Assembly: GCF_000507765.1 (NCBI RefSeq)
Contig: NZ_KI669402.1
Span: 1 to 64,000, forward strand
DNA: 64,000 nt
Reading direction: 5' to 3'
DNA from: Streptococcus parasanguinis CC87K
Lineage (GTDB): Bacteria > Bacillota > Bacilli > Lactobacillales > Streptococcaceae
The notes beneath the pieces were generated by a model. That model was not told the DNA's origin. It did not search any database and saw nothing but the letters and a program-made list of their open reading frames with translations. Shown here one piece after another: positions 25,186-35,022 of the stretch. Position 1 is the stretch's first letter. Each line of letters begins with the position of its first letter. The position numbers and the translations under genes were made by a program.

Positions 25186-25214
25186 AATATAAATTGTTTT
25201 GCACATTTTGTCAA
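25186..25214 (-). promoter_or_regulatory. Promoter of the small HTH-like gene
   Basis: Minus strand TTGACA (25209-25214), 17 nt, TATATT (25186-25191). This is one of the best -35 matches in the window for such a small gene. Confidence 0.8.
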
Positions 25215-25261
25215 CTAAAATCGCTGAAAATACGAACCTTTTTTAAAAAATGAGAAATAGT

Positions 25262-26155
25262 TTACTTTGCTTTCAGGGCTGATAATATTTGTGTACGAAT
25301 GTTTTCGACCCCATCTGGGTTAGCTGGTAGGAAAATCGTATTATTCCCTTCTTTATCTGCAAAATTATTTAGGGTATCCAAGTACTGGTTGGTTAAGAGA
25401 ATAGACATGATTTGTTCTTCGGTCAAGTCTACATTCGCACCTTTTAACTCTTTAATAGAGTCTGCCAATCCATCGACAATGGCCTTCCGTTGCTCGGCAA
25501 TACCAACCCCGTGCAAACGGTCTTTTTCCGCCTCAGCTTCGGCAGCAGTCACGATCTTGATCTTATCTGCTTCTGCCAATTCCTGAGCCGCCACGCGTTT
25601 TCTTTGCGCTGCATTGATCTCGTTCATGGATTGTTTCACTTCGGCATCTGGCTCAACTTTGGTGATCAAGGTTTTAACAATAATATATCCATAAGTTGAC
25701 ATTTCTTCTGCCACTTGTTTTTGAACTTCAAGAGCGATTTCATCTTTTTTCTCAAATAATTCATCCAAGGTCAACTTAGGCACAGAAGAACGAAGAGCAT
25801 CTTCAATGTATGATTTAATCTGTGATTCTGGACGCATGAGTTTGTAGTAGGCATCCTTTACGTTGCTTTCGTTCACTCGGTATTGCGTCGCCACATTCAT
25901 GGTAACGAATACGTTATCCTGAGTTTTTGTTTCAACCACGATCTCACTCTGCAAGACGCGCAATTGAACTCGTGCTGCAATTTTATCGATACCAAAAGGC
26001 GCTCGCATATGAATGCCACTATCGCTAATTTTTTGATAACGTCCGAAACGCTCGATGATGGCAACGGATTGTTGCTTGACCACATATAGTGAGCTAATCA
26101 CAATGAATCCTGCAACCATTAGCAAGAATAAAATAAAGATAAAAAATCCAGGCAT
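25262..26155 (-). CDS. SPFH/band 7 (stomatin-like) membrane protein
   Basis: A 297-residue protein of the stomatin/QmcA branch. One N-terminal membrane helix (about 5-25) is followed by the SPFH domain (about 26-185; QQSVAIIERFGRYQKI, RAPFGIDKIAARVQLR) and a coiled region rich in Ala, Glu and Lys (about 180-230; AEAEAEKDRL). Family members form membrane-bound oligomers and act in membrane-domain organisation or protease control. No NfeD partner gene is adjacent, so its protease or partner is not indicated. A GGAGGAATT site precedes the ATG. Confidence 0.9.
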   Translation of the reverse strand: MPGFFIFILFLLMVAGFIVISSLYVVKQQSVAIIERFGRYQKISDSGIHMRAPFGIDKIAARVQLRVLQSEIVVETKTQDNVFVTMNVATQYRVNESNVKDAYYKLMRPESQIKSYIEDALRSSVPKLTLDELFEKKDEIALEVQKQVAEEMSTYGYIIVKTLITKVEPDAEVKQSMNEINAAQRKRVAAQELAEADKIKIVTAAEAEAEKDRLHGVGIAEQRKAIVDGLADSIKELKGANVDLTEEQIMSILLTNQYLDTLNNFADKEGNNTIFLPANPDGVENIRTQILSALKAK

Positions 26156-26265
26156 AAAAAATTCCTCCTTTTAATTTACGCATATCATATCACAAGTCTT
26201 GATAAAAAAGCAATATATTCCATAAAAATATATTGCTTAAATAGTCGATTATTTCTGCATGATAC

Positions 26266-27516
26266 TCAGACCAGCATATTATAGAGAGTTTCATTGCCGT
26301 TCAAGTTAATGAAAGACGGATCAAAACGCTCGATACGGTTAACCAAGCCTGCATAGTCATGCTTATTGGCCAAAGTAACCCCAATCAAGACAGGGCCAGT
26401 TCCCTTACTAGCACGCTTGATGTATTCAAAACGTGTGATATCATCATTTGGTCCTAAGATATCATTTACAAATTCGCGAAGGGCCCCTGGACGTTGTGGG
26501 AAGTTGACGATAAAGTAGTGTTTTACTCCATCGTAGATCAAAGCCCGTTCTTCCATTTCAGGCATACGGTTGATGTCATTGTTCCCACCTGAGATAATAC
26601 AACAAATGGTTTTCCCCTTGATGTATTCGCGCAAGATTTCAAGGGATGCCACACTGGCCGCTCCTGCTGGTTCAGCTACGATCCCTTGTTTGGAATAAAG
26701 ATCAATCAAGGTCTCTGAAATCAAGCCTTCATCGACCCCAACCAGGGTTTCCACATGTTGACGGGTCACTTCATAAGTCAATTGTCCCACCTTTTGCACA
26801 GCAATCCCGTCTGCAAACTTATCGATTTCTGGTAATTTGACGGGACCACCTGCTTCAAAAGCAGCCTTCATGGAGCGCGCTCCTTCAGCCTCTACCCCAA
26901 TGACCTCAATCCGAGGCTCTGTTTCTTTGATGTAGGTAGAAACACCTGAAATGAGGCCTCCTCCACCGACAGGGACAAGGACAGCATCAAAAGAAATCGA
27001 TTCTTTTCGAGCTTCCTCAAGAATTTCATAGGCCACTGTTCCTTGGCCAGCCTGTACATGTGGATCATCAAACGGGTCAATAAAGGTCCGTTTTTCTGCA
27101 AGAGTAAATTCTTGGGCCGCCTTAGCTGATGCATCAAAGGTATCCCCCACCAACTTAATCGTTACATAGTCCCCACCAAAGAAGCGGACTTGGCCGATCT
27201 TTTGTTGCGGTGTTGTAATCGGCATGAAGATGGTTGCTGGAATCTTCATTTCATTACAAGTATAAGCAACCCCTTGCGCATGGTTTCCCGCAGAAGCACA
27301 CACTACACCACGCTCACGCTCTTCTTTTGAGAGTTGAGAAATTGCAAAATACGCTCCACGAATCTTGAAAGAACGAACACGTTGGGCGTTTTCTTTTTTC
27401 AAATAAATCTTTGCCCCATATTTTTCAGATAAATAGTGGTCGTATTCAAGGGGCGTATTGACAACGACTCCACTTAATATTTTATGGGCCTTGGCCACAT
27501 CTTTTGCTGTTATCAT
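26266..27516 (-). CDS. ilvA: Threonine dehydratase, biosynthetic (IlvA)
   Basis: PLP enzyme converting threonine to 2-oxobutanoate, the first step to isoleucine. I start it at MITAKDVAKAH (27516; AGAGG 7 nt upstream), giving 416 residues; ten more codons are open upstream but have no ribosome site. The PLP lysine lies in RSFKIRGAY (about 52) and the Gly-rich phosphate loop is PVGGGGLISG. A single C-terminal ACT-like regulatory part (about 325-416) gives the short IlvA form found in Gram-positives. It lies 76 nt after ilvC and is probably the last gene of ilvBNCA. Confidence 0.94.
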   Translation of the reverse strand: MITAKDVAKAHKILSGVVVNTPLEYDHYLSEKYGAKIYLKKENAQRVRSFKIRGAYFAISQLSKEERERGVVCASAGNHAQGVAYTCNEMKIPATIFMPITTPQQKIGQVRFFGGDYVTIKLVGDTFDASAKAAQEFTLAEKRTFIDPFDDPHVQAGQGTVAYEILEEARKESISFDAVLVPVGGGGLISGVSTYIKETEPRIEVIGVEAEGARSMKAAFEAGGPVKLPEIDKFADGIAVQKVGQLTYEVTRQHVETLVGVDEGLISETLIDLYSKQGIVAEPAGAASVASLEILREYIKGKTICCIISGGNNDINRMPEMEERALIYDGVKHYFIVNFPQRPGALREFVNDILGPNDDITRFEYIKRASKGTGPVLIGVTLANKHDYAGLVNRIERFDPSFINLNGNETLYNMLV

Positions 27517-27592
27517 TTCATACCTCTGTTGCTGTGTATTGATCAAAAAAGCAAGCCAGGGTGTCCCAACTTGCTTAGTCTTCTACAGACAA

Positions 27593-28639
<1,047 letters not shown>

Positions 28640-28683
28640 TTATTTGCCTTTTTAAGGCGGGGTTAACAATGTTAAGGCGAGAA

Positions 28684-29160
28684 TTAATCTCGAGTAAATC
28701 CGGTTGCACCGGTGCGGGCGATGTTTTTAATCCCATAAGGTCGAATAACACGAATGAGGGCTTCGCTCTTTTCTGCATTTCCCGTCATTTGAACGGTGAT
28801 AGAGCTTGGGGCCACATCGACCACGGTCGCACGGAAAGGTTGAATAATGGCCAAGATTTCTGCCCGCTTCTCAGCTGGTGCAGAAACTTTCACCAGGATC
28901 ACTTCGCGCTCCAAGTGTGGTTTGTCAGTGATATCACGAATGCGAATCACATCAATCTGACGGTTGAGCTGTTTGATGATTTGCTCTACTTCATCATGCG
29001 AAGCAACATCAATGATAATGGTAATCCGCGATACATTAGGGTTTTCTGTTGCACCAACAGAGATGCTTTCGATATTGACTTGACGTCTCGACAGGACTCC
29101 AGTAAAGCGGTTCAGAACACCTGATCGGTTTTGAAGTTTGGCTGTTAACATTCTACGCAT
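28684..29160 (-). CDS. ilvN: Acetolactate synthase small subunit (IlvN)
   Basis: Regulatory subunit of acetohydroxyacid synthase, 158 residues. The N-terminal ACT domain (about 3-75; NRSGVLNRFTGVLSRRQVNI) gives valine feedback control, and a C-terminal domain activates the large subunit. The start overlaps the ilvB stop by 8 nt, so the two subunits are translated together. Confidence 0.95.
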   Translation of the reverse strand: MRRMLTAKLQNRSGVLNRFTGVLSRRQVNIESISVGATENPNVSRITIIIDVASHDEVEQIIKQLNRQIDVIRIRDITDKPHLEREVILVKVSAPAEKRAEILAIIQPFRATVVDVAPSSITVQMTGNAEKSEALIRVIRPYGIKNIARTGATGFTRD

Positions 29161-30853
29161 TAAACTTCACCCCCAACATCTCATGATTACTCTTACCAGC
29201 TGGTACCATCGGTAAGACATGCTCTTTCCGAGAAATGTCTACTTCGATGAACATTGGTACATCTTCTGTGATGACTTCCAAATCCTTCTCCAGAGTATCA
29301 GGATTATCAAATTTATAATTCTTGATCCCGTAGGCTTGCGCCATCAATTGGAAATCTGGAAGGCTATCAAAGACTGACTCTGACGTCCGACCATCATAGA
29401 AGGCTTCTTGCCATTGACGGACCATTCCAAGCGAGTGGTTGTTGAGCATAACGACCTTGATCGGAACCTTATAAATATTTAAGATTGCCAATTCTTGATT
29501 GGTCATTTGGAAACCACCATCTCCGACAAAGAGAACAACTTCTTTATCTGGATTGGCAATTTTCGCTCCGATAGCTGCAGGAACACCGAATCCCATCGTT
29601 CCTAGACCACCAGATGTCACCAATTGGCGCTCATTTTGGTAAGGATAGTATTGAGCTGCCCACATTTGGTGTTGTCCAACGTCTGTGACGACAATAGCGT
29701 CCCCCTTGGTCAACTCTCCGATGCGTTCAATCACAGCTTGTGGCTGCACAACCCGTTCTTTCTTGTCGTATGAACGAACTCGGTTCTTATCTTGGGTCAC
29801 CTTTTCGATCCATTTTTCTGTGTTGTTATGAACCGTCGGCTCTGCTAGCAACTGCTGCAAGGCTTTCTTTGCATCGCCAACAACAGGAATGTCGACAGCA
29901 ATGATCTTACCAATCTCTGCAGGATCAATGTCGATATGGGCAACCTTAGCATTTTTAGCGAAAGTCTTTGGATTCCCTGTCAAACGGTCGTCAAATCGAC
30001 AACCTACACTGATCATGAAATCCGTCTCTGTCATAGCGATATTGGCCGCGAAGGATCCGTGCATTCCTCCCATCCCTAGGAAAAGAGGATGACTGGTCGC
30101 AATCGTTCCTTGACCTAAAAGACTAGTCACTACTGGAATCTGATAGCGCTCTGCTAGAGCAATCAACTCTTTTGCAGCTCCAGCGTAACTCACTCCACCA
30201 CCAGCAAGAAGAACTGGTTTTTTAGCCTTACTCAATTGCTTCAAAATCTTTTTGATCTGCAATTCATTGGGTTCAATGGTAGGCTGGTAGCTTGGAAGCT
30301 TCACACTTGGTTCATAGATAAAATCTGTCTCTAAAGCAGACACATCCTTTGGAAGGTCAATTACCACAGGGCCAGGACGGCCGGTCGTCGCAATATGGAC
30401 AGCTTCTGTGATAATTCGTGGAATATCTGCCGTCTCACGTACTTGATAGTTGTACTTGGTGATGGGCATGGTAATTCCCACGATATCCGCTTCTTGAAAG
30501 GCGTCTTTCCCGATCCCAGCACGATTGACTTGACCAGTGAAGACTAATAAGGGAACGCTATCGCTCATGGCATCTGCAATCCCTGTAATGGCATTGGTCG
30601 CCCCCGGTCCACTAGTGACGACTGCGACACCCAGCTTTCCAGTTGATTTGGCGTAGCCTTCAGCCTCATGCAAGCATCCTTGTTCATGACGACCCAAGAT
30701 ATGCTGGATACCCTCAAAGCTATAGATGGCATCGTATAAAGGCAAAACCGCTCCACCAGGATAACCAAAAATCGTGTCAATGCCCAAATCACGCAGGGTT
30801 TCAAGAACGAGCTCTGAACCGGTTTTTGCAGTTTCTAAGGTAATTTTCTCCAT
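29153..30853 (-). CDS. ilvB: Acetolactate synthase large subunit (IlvB)
   Basis: Thiamine-diphosphate enzyme that condenses pyruvate with pyruvate or 2-oxobutanoate, the first shared step of branched-chain amino-acid synthesis. I start it at MEKITLETAKTG (30853; AAAGGAGAGAC upstream), giving 566 residues. TPP-binding signatures include the GDGGFQMTNQELA motif near 440 with NNHSLGMV following; the FAD-linked central domain is present. It is the first gene of ilvBNCA, with a promoter and CodY-type box and a leader of only about 40 nt. Confidence 0.95.
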   Translation of the reverse strand: MEKITLETAKTGSELVLETLRDLGIDTIFGYPGGAVLPLYDAIYSFEGIQHILGRHEQGCLHEAEGYAKSTGKLGVAVVTSGPGATNAITGIADAMSDSVPLLVFTGQVNRAGIGKDAFQEADIVGITMPITKYNYQVRETADIPRIITEAVHIATTGRPGPVVIDLPKDVSALETDFIYEPSVKLPSYQPTIEPNELQIKKILKQLSKAKKPVLLAGGGVSYAGAAKELIALAERYQIPVVTSLLGQGTIATSHPLFLGMGGMHGSFAANIAMTETDFMISVGCRFDDRLTGNPKTFAKNAKVAHIDIDPAEIGKIIAVDIPVVGDAKKALQQLLAEPTVHNNTEKWIEKVTQDKNRVRSYDKKERVVQPQAVIERIGELTKGDAIVVTDVGQHQMWAAQYYPYQNERQLVTSGGLGTMGFGVPAAIGAKIANPDKEVVLFVGDGGFQMTNQELAILNIYKVPIKVVMLNNHSLGMVRQWQEAFYDGRTSESVFDSLPDFQLMAQAYGIKNYKFDNPDTLEKDLEVITEDVPMFIEVDISRKEHVLPMVPAGKSNHEMLGVKFNA

Positions 30854-30897
30854 GTCTCTCCTTTCCAGTACTTTGTATATCAAATTAGCATGCTACT

Positions 30898-30925
30898 ATC
30901 ATACCATTTTTAGAAAATATTTCAA
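30898..30925 (-). promoter_or_regulatory. ilvB promoter
   Basis: Minus strand TTGAAA (30920-30925), 16-nt spacer, TATGAT (30898-30903). The short leader leaves no room for a T-box. Confidence 0.7.
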
Positions 30926-30937
30926 GGAAAAATAGTA

Positions 30938-30952
30938 AATTTTCTGAATTTT
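30938..30952. promoter_or_regulatory. CodY-type box upstream of ilvB
   Basis: AATTTTCTGAATTTT on the plus strand matches AATTTTCWGAAAATT at 13 of 15 positions, 12 nt upstream of the ilvB -35. This is the same arrangement as at ami. Confidence 0.7.
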
Positions 30953-31010
30953 CTATCCAAATCCGAATAATGAGAGCTCTCCTAAAACAATGACAAATCC
31001 AATCAAAAAA

Positions 31011-31185
31011 GAGGCTGGGACAAAAGTCCTAGCCTCTCAATTGTCTTTGGATTATCGAGCAAGACGCAGTGGTTGAGTGGGCTCTACTACGCTGATTTCA
31101 TCAGCTTTTACAGCCCTACTCAACTGTGCGGAGGTGGGACGACGAAATCGAATTCTAACGAATTACCGATTTCTGTCCCACTCTC
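31011..31185 (-). repeat. Three-hairpin intergenic repeat, subfamily A, copy 1
   Basis: A 175-bp element located 9 nt after the response-regulator stop. Hairpin I is GAGGCTGGGAC-AAAA-GTCCTAGCCTC. Hairpin II is GTTGAGTGGGCT / AGCCCTACTCAAC with an inner GCTGATTTCATCAGC. Hairpin III is GTGGGACGAC...GAAATCG / CGATTTC...GTCCCAC. On the minus strand, hairpin I is followed by six T and can terminate the operon at 31195-34888. Small open frames inside it are not genes. Confidence 0.9.
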
Positions 31186-31194
31186 TTTTCTTTC

Positions 31195-31794
31195 TTATAA
31201 CCATCCCTTTTCTTGGGCGATCTTCGCCGCCTCGGTCCGGTTTTCCGCATCCAACTTGGTCAGAATGGCTGACATATAATTGCGGATGGTCCCGTTTGAG
31301 AGAAATAAGCGATCAGCAATTTCTTGGTTAGAAGCCCCTTTTGCGACTTCTTTTAGAACTGCCTTTTCTTGAGGGCTTAGAGGATTGGGATGGGTCAAAA
31401 TCCCTTCCATTAATTCAGGCGAATATTCTTTTTGCCCTGCTAAAACGGTATGCAGAGTGGCCATCAAATCCGTAATGCGGCGTTCTTTTAAGACATAGGC
31501 ATCGACTCCAGCCTTGAGGGCCCGCTCAAAATAGCCCGGTCGCTTAAAGGTGGTAACGATGACGACCTTGAGCTGGGGTTTTTGACTTTTAGCCCATTCC
31601 AACACTTCTAACCCAGTTTTGATGGGCATTTCGATATCTAAAATCGCAATATCGACTGGATGTGTTTCGAGTAAACGAATGGCCTCTTGCCCATCGCCAG
31701 CCTGCAAGACATCTTCCACATCCTCTTGTAGGAGCAAGAGCTGGCAGAGCGCATCGCGTAACATACTTTGGTCTTCAGCAACTAATAAGCGCAT
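31195..31794 (-). CDS. LuxR/NarL-type response regulator
   Basis: DNA-binding response regulator of 199 residues. The receiver domain (about 1-118) has phospho-acceptor D53 in [12 protein letters not shown], acidic residues E7 and D8, and Lys in LKERR. The C-terminal LuxR helix-turn-helix has [22 protein letters not shown] and [12 protein letters not shown]. It pairs with the DesK-like kinase one base upstream and probably controls its own operon. The size and order match the RR11/HK11 type of pneumococcal two-component system, as I recall it. Confidence 0.92.
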   Translation of the reverse strand: MRLLVAEDQSMLRDALCQLLLLQEDVEDVLQAGDGQEAIRLLETHPVDIAILDIEMPIKTGLEVLEWAKSQKPQLKVVIVTTFKRPGYFERALKAGVDAYVLKERRITDLMATLHTVLAGQKEYSPELMEGILTHPNPLSPQEKAVLKEVAKGASNQEIADRLFLSNGTIRNYMSAILTKLDAENRTEAAKIAQEKGWL

Positions 31795-31795
31795 C

Positions 31796-32893
31796 TTATT
31801 TCCTTTCTTGATAGGGGATCCGTATTTCTATGCGGGTTGGCTTGTGACGACGACTGATCTCTAACTCTCCTCCCAATAAGGCAATCCGTTCGCGGATCGA
31901 GTGCAGATCCTTATCGGAAACTTTACTAAAGCCGATGCCATTGTCTTCTGCAACCATTTCTACACCTGTCTCGGTGGAGCAATAAGAGAGAAAGGCCTGC
32001 GTCGCTTTGGCATGTTTGATCATATTAGTGGCTAATTCCAGAGACACCATGGCCAGAGCAGACTCTAGGATCGGCGAGATGCTAGCTGTATCGAGCTCAT
32101 TCTGAATCTCCACTTTGACTTGCGCCACTTCTAGCATTTGCTGGACAGTTTCTAGCTCTCTTGTCAGGGTTCGCTGCTTCAAGTTCTCCACAATCTCTCG
32201 GACTTGGTGCATGGACTCCTGACTGATGGTTTGAATCTCTTGCACCTGCTCCTGCGCCTTCTCAACTTGACCCAATGCTAAGAATTGATCAGCCAGGTCT
32301 GCCTTGACACTGAGCATGGCAAAGGTGTGGCCTAGACTATCATGCAGATCGCGGCCAATCCGATGGCGCTCGTTTTCTGCCAGCAAAAGATTGATCTGGG
32401 CATTTTGCTTGGCATGATCAGCTTTCAACTCTTCCACCATCCGAATCCGAATCATGCCGTAGGTCATGGCATGAGTAAAAAAGAAAATAATGATTAAAAA
32501 TACCCATTCATACTCCATCGCACTCTGTTTGAAAAAGATGGCCCCAAAAAGCAGGAATTGCGATAGAAAAACTGTCCAAAGATAGGGAGAGCGAAAATTG
32601 TGAATCTCAAAGTGATAGACCAATAGGTTGCTGATGAAGAAATAAAACCAAAAATAGTTGGCGTTAATAAAAAGAGTATTTCCTGCTACATAGGCTAGGA
32701 GGTATAGCCAACAAATCCAGGTCAGCTTTTTGTTTTCAGTAATCAAGACTCCTAGATAGGAAGCAATAAACAAGAGGGCTAAAAAGAAGTGCCAGTAGGG
32801 GACCTCCCCTAATAAAATAGAGATAAAGGGAAAGCCCATAAAGACTAGGCTAGCGTAAAACATATAATGGATACGCTTGAGTTTTTCAATCAT
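31796..32893 (-). CDS. Sensor histidine kinase, HisKA_3 (DesK/LiaS-like) type
   Basis: Membrane sensor of 365 residues. About six hydrophobic segments fill residues 10-150 with almost no extracellular loop, suggesting that it senses a state of the membrane or an associated protein. The dimerisation and phosphorylation box [17 protein letters not shown] gives H184. An ATPase domain follows (about 260-360; [12 protein letters not shown]-box, [10 protein letters not shown]-box). Its start overlaps the permease stop by 4 nt (ATGA). Confidence 0.92.
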   Translation of the reverse strand: MIEKLKRIHYMFYASLVFMGFPFISILLGEVPYWHFFLALLFIASYLGVLITENKKLTWICWLYLLAYVAGNTLFINANYFWFYFFISNLLVYHFEIHNFRSPYLWTVFLSQFLLFGAIFFKQSAMEYEWVFLIIIFFFTHAMTYGMIRIRMVEELKADHAKQNAQINLLLAENERHRIGRDLHDSLGHTFAMLSVKADLADQFLALGQVEKAQEQVQEIQTISQESMHQVREIVENLKQRTLTRELETVQQMLEVAQVKVEIQNELDTASISPILESALAMVSLELATNMIKHAKATQAFLSYCSTETGVEMVAEDNGIGFSKVSDKDLHSIRERIALLGGELEISRRHKPTRIEIRIPYQERK

Positions 32894-33630
32894 GAACGAA
32901 CCTCAGAATGACGACGATAAACAATGACAAGGGTAAACAAGACCAGGGTAAACAAGGTTAAATAGACACTAGCGAGAACATTGATCTGCCCCTTGTTTAA
33001 AAAGGTCTTGATCAGCTCCATCAATTGATAGGTTGGTAGGCATTTGCCGATGGCTTGCATCCATTCTGGAAAGAGACTAATGGGCATCCAAAGGCCACCC
33101 ATGACAGCCAACCCCATGTAAAGGAGATTACCCACAACAGACATCAATTGACTAGAAGGAAGCAAGGTCAAAACCAGACCGAGAGCCACAAAAGCTAGGC
33201 TTCCTAGGATGAGAATAAAGGCCGACAAGACCCAATCTTGTAGGGACATATTCACATGGCGCACCACATGGCCCACGGTAAAGACAACTCCAATCGATAG
33301 GAGAAAATCGACAAAGAGACCCACAACTTTTATTAGATAATATTCTACCATAGATACCGGGGTATGGCGCAAGACTTTTTGCCAATTGTTGAGTCGATCG
33401 GTTTCAAGAACTGTTGGAAAAGAAAAGATAGCCGTAGACATCATAGAAAATGCCGTCATAGAAAGGAGATAATCCCTCATAAAGTGAGCGGGTGCCCCTG
33501 GTGTGTCCTGGTACATCCCTGAAAAGAAGAGATAAAAGGCCGTTGGCATCCCAATTGATAACAAGTAATAAATGGCTTGGCGTTTAGTTAAATGCCACTC
33601 AACCACGCCGAGAGCTTTCATGCGTTTCAT
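32890..33630 (-). CDS. ABC-2 type transporter permease
   Basis: Membrane subunit of 246 residues with six predicted helices (first near 22-42, last near 220-240), in the ABC-2 export family. It works with the ATPase encoded just upstream. Its start lies inside the ATPase gene: the ATG at 33630 overlaps by 32 nt and the in-frame ATG at 33621 by 23 nt; either may be used. The substrate is unknown; ABC-2 exporters beside LuxR-type two-component systems often handle antimicrobial peptides or envelope lipids. Confidence 0.85.
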   Translation of the reverse strand: MKRMKALGVVEWHLTKRQAIYYLLSIGMPTAFYLFFSGMYQDTPGAPAHFMRDYLLSMTAFSMMSTAIFSFPTVLETDRLNNWQKVLRHTPVSMVEYYLIKVVGLFVDFLLSIGVVFTVGHVVRHVNMSLQDWVLSAFILILGSLAFVALGLVLTLLPSSQLMSVVGNLLYMGLAVMGGLWMPISLFPEWMQAIGKCLPTYQLMELIKTFLNKGQINVLASVYLTLFTLVLFTLVIVYRRHSEVRS

Positions 33631-34516
33631 CTTCTCTACCTACTTCCTTTGTATTTTCAAAAATAGAATCCAATAAACTTCGATTGGTCACTTCGATCTC
33701 TTGGATTGAACATCCTTCTTCCTGCAATCGCCTCCACAAACGATTGGCATTGCCTGTAACGACCTGAAGAGCATCGGGTTTGACCGTCACTTGACCAATC
33801 CCTTCCATCTCGGCCACTAGAGCTTGGTAGCGTAGGGGCAGGGTAAAATGTTTTTCTACCTCTTCGCTTCTCATAGCGAGAGGTGTCGTATCCCGAAGCA
33901 AATGGCCCTGGTGCAAGACCAAAATCCGATCAGCTGTATGTTCTACTTCCTCGATGTAATGGGAAGAATAGACTATAGTCACACCTTGGTCCTTTAAATG
34001 CCCGACGATCTCCCAAAAGCGTTGGCGAGTGGACGTATCCATGGCAGCCGTTGGCTCATCCAAAAATAGGAGACTGGGACGACCAATCAAGGTCAACACA
34101 AAGGATAAAAGACGCTTTTGCCCACCAGACAGCTTACTGGCTAATTGCTTCTTTTGTTCTGGAGTAAAACGCAATAAATCATCGATGGCATTGACCGTTA
34201 AAGGGTTGGGATAAATGGAGCGAAAGAAACTGATCAGTTCCTGCACGGTTAGCTTTTGCACGATGGCATTCTCTTGAGGGAGATAAGAGACACTAGCCTT
34301 TAACTGAGGATGACCAGGAGCTTTTCCCTCTACTTCAACGATTCCAGAAGTCACCTTCATATCTCCCAGAAGACAGTTCATCAAGGTTGTTTTCCCAGCT
34401 CCGTTTGGCCCAATCAAGGCCAGGCAATCCCCCCGTTCAACTGTGAAAGAAAGATCTTCTAGGATCACCTTTCCTTTGATACTTTTGTTCAAGTTCTCTA
34501 CTCTAATGACACTCAT
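33599..34516 (-). CDS. ABC transporter ATP-binding protein
   Basis: ATPase of 305 residues. Walker A GPNGAGKTT is at about 36-44, Q-loop YLPQE, signature LSGGQKRLLSF at about 129, and Walker B LLFLDEPTAAMD at about 149. A C-terminal extension of about 85 residues is typical of ABC-2 exporters (CcmA/NatA type). It overlaps the preceding small membrane-protein gene by 14 nt and the permease gene downstream, so the operon is tightly packed. Confidence 0.92.
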   Translation of the reverse strand: MSVIRVENLNKSIKGKVILEDLSFTVERGDCLALIGPNGAGKTTLMNCLLGDMKVTSGIVEVEGKAPGHPQLKASVSYLPQENAIVQKLTVQELISFFRSIYPNPLTVNAIDDLLRFTPEQKKQLASKLSGGQKRLLSFVLTLIGRPSLLFLDEPTAAMDTSTRQRFWEIVGHLKDQGVTIVYSSHYIEEVEHTADRILVLHQGHLLRDTTPLAMRSEEVEKHFTLPLRYQALVAEMEGIGQVTVKPDALQVVTGNANRLWRRLQEEGCSIQEIEVTNRSLLDSIFENTKEVGREDETHESSRRG

Positions 34517-34700
34517 GAGACTCTCCTTTCAACCAAATCTGGCCAGCTGGAATGAGGACATAGACGACCAAGGTCACTCCCCAAACCGTTTGGAAAAACC
34601 AGCTAGGAAAATGGGCAGAAAACCAGCCCGTCATCATCTCAGTTGCCCAAAGGAGCAAACACAAAACAGCTACCAATCCAATTTCAAACTTCTTTTTCAT
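34503..34700 (-). CDS. Small membrane protein (65 residues)
   Basis: Unrecognised protein with two hydrophobic segments (about 6-23 and 33-56), the second preceded by aromatic residues (HFPSWFFQTVWG), and a short charged tail. It overlaps the next gene by 14 nt and the previous one by 4 nt, which strongly supports translation. It probably acts with the ABC transporter or the kinase; no domain is recognised. Confidence 0.75.
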   Translation of the reverse strand: MKKKFEIGLVAVLCLLLWATEMMTGWFSAHFPSWFFQTVWGVTLVVYVLIPAGQIWLKGESHECH

Positions 34701-34888
34701 TGCTCCATCTCCTTTTTAACAGCCTTGATCATTTTCAATCCTTCTTGAACCACCCAGCTCATGATGCCAATCCCAGCAAATAATTCCCAAGGAAAATGGT
34801 AATAGAGACTATCATCCTTTGAAAAGATCAAATAGACGACCATCCCCACCACTGTTAACGTAAACACTTTATAAAACCATTGTTTCAT
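34697..34888 (-). CDS. Small membrane protein (63 residues)
   Basis: First gene of the transporter/two-component operon. Two hydrophobic segments (about 5-22 and 32-50) are followed by a basic-acidic tail (KAVKKEMEQ). It resembles the next protein in size and topology (HFPWELFAGIGIMSW against HFPSWFFQTVWG), suggesting old duplication. It overlaps that gene by 4 nt (ATGA). The function is unknown. Confidence 0.75.
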   Translation of the reverse strand: MKQWFYKVFTLTVVGMVVYLIFSKDDSLYYHFPWELFAGIGIMSWVVQEGLKMIKAVKKEMEQ

Positions 34889-34915
34889 TTTTCAACCCTC
34901 TTACTTTCTGACTTT

Positions 34916-34979
34916 ATTATATGAAAAGAAAGAAGAAGCAACTAGATGATTTTGTCACTCGCTCACATGACAAATGTCA
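34916..34979 (-). promoter_or_regulatory. Promoter and candidate operator of the TCS/ABC operon
   Basis: The -10 is TATAAT (34916-34921, minus strand) with a poor -35 (TAGTTG at 17 nt). Upstream lies a perfect dyad TGACA-AA-TGTCA (34968-34979) with a further TGTCAC half at 34953-34958. A weak -35 plus an upstream dyad suits activation by a LuxR-type regulator. The site assignment is inferred. Confidence 0.5.
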
Positions 34980-34982
34980 CTA

Positions 34983-35014
34983 AAAAAAGCCGAGTGACTT
35001 CACTCGACTTTTTC
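34983..35014 (-). terminator. Terminator of the YehR-like lipoprotein gene
   Basis: Minus strand AAGTCGAGTG-AAGT-CACTCGGCTT followed by a T-run, 9 nt after the stop. Confidence 0.85.
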
Positions 35015-35022
35015 TATTCTTC

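Noticed and set aside
30854-30897. T-box or leader-peptide attenuator before ilvB
   Set aside because: The leader is only about 40 nt and has no T-box sequence or run of branched-chain codons.
31073-31331. Small frames beginning MGSTTLISSAFTALLNCAEV and similar at 31077 and 39692
   Set aside because: They are translations of the subfamily A repeat, recur with it in any orientation, and have no ribosome site.
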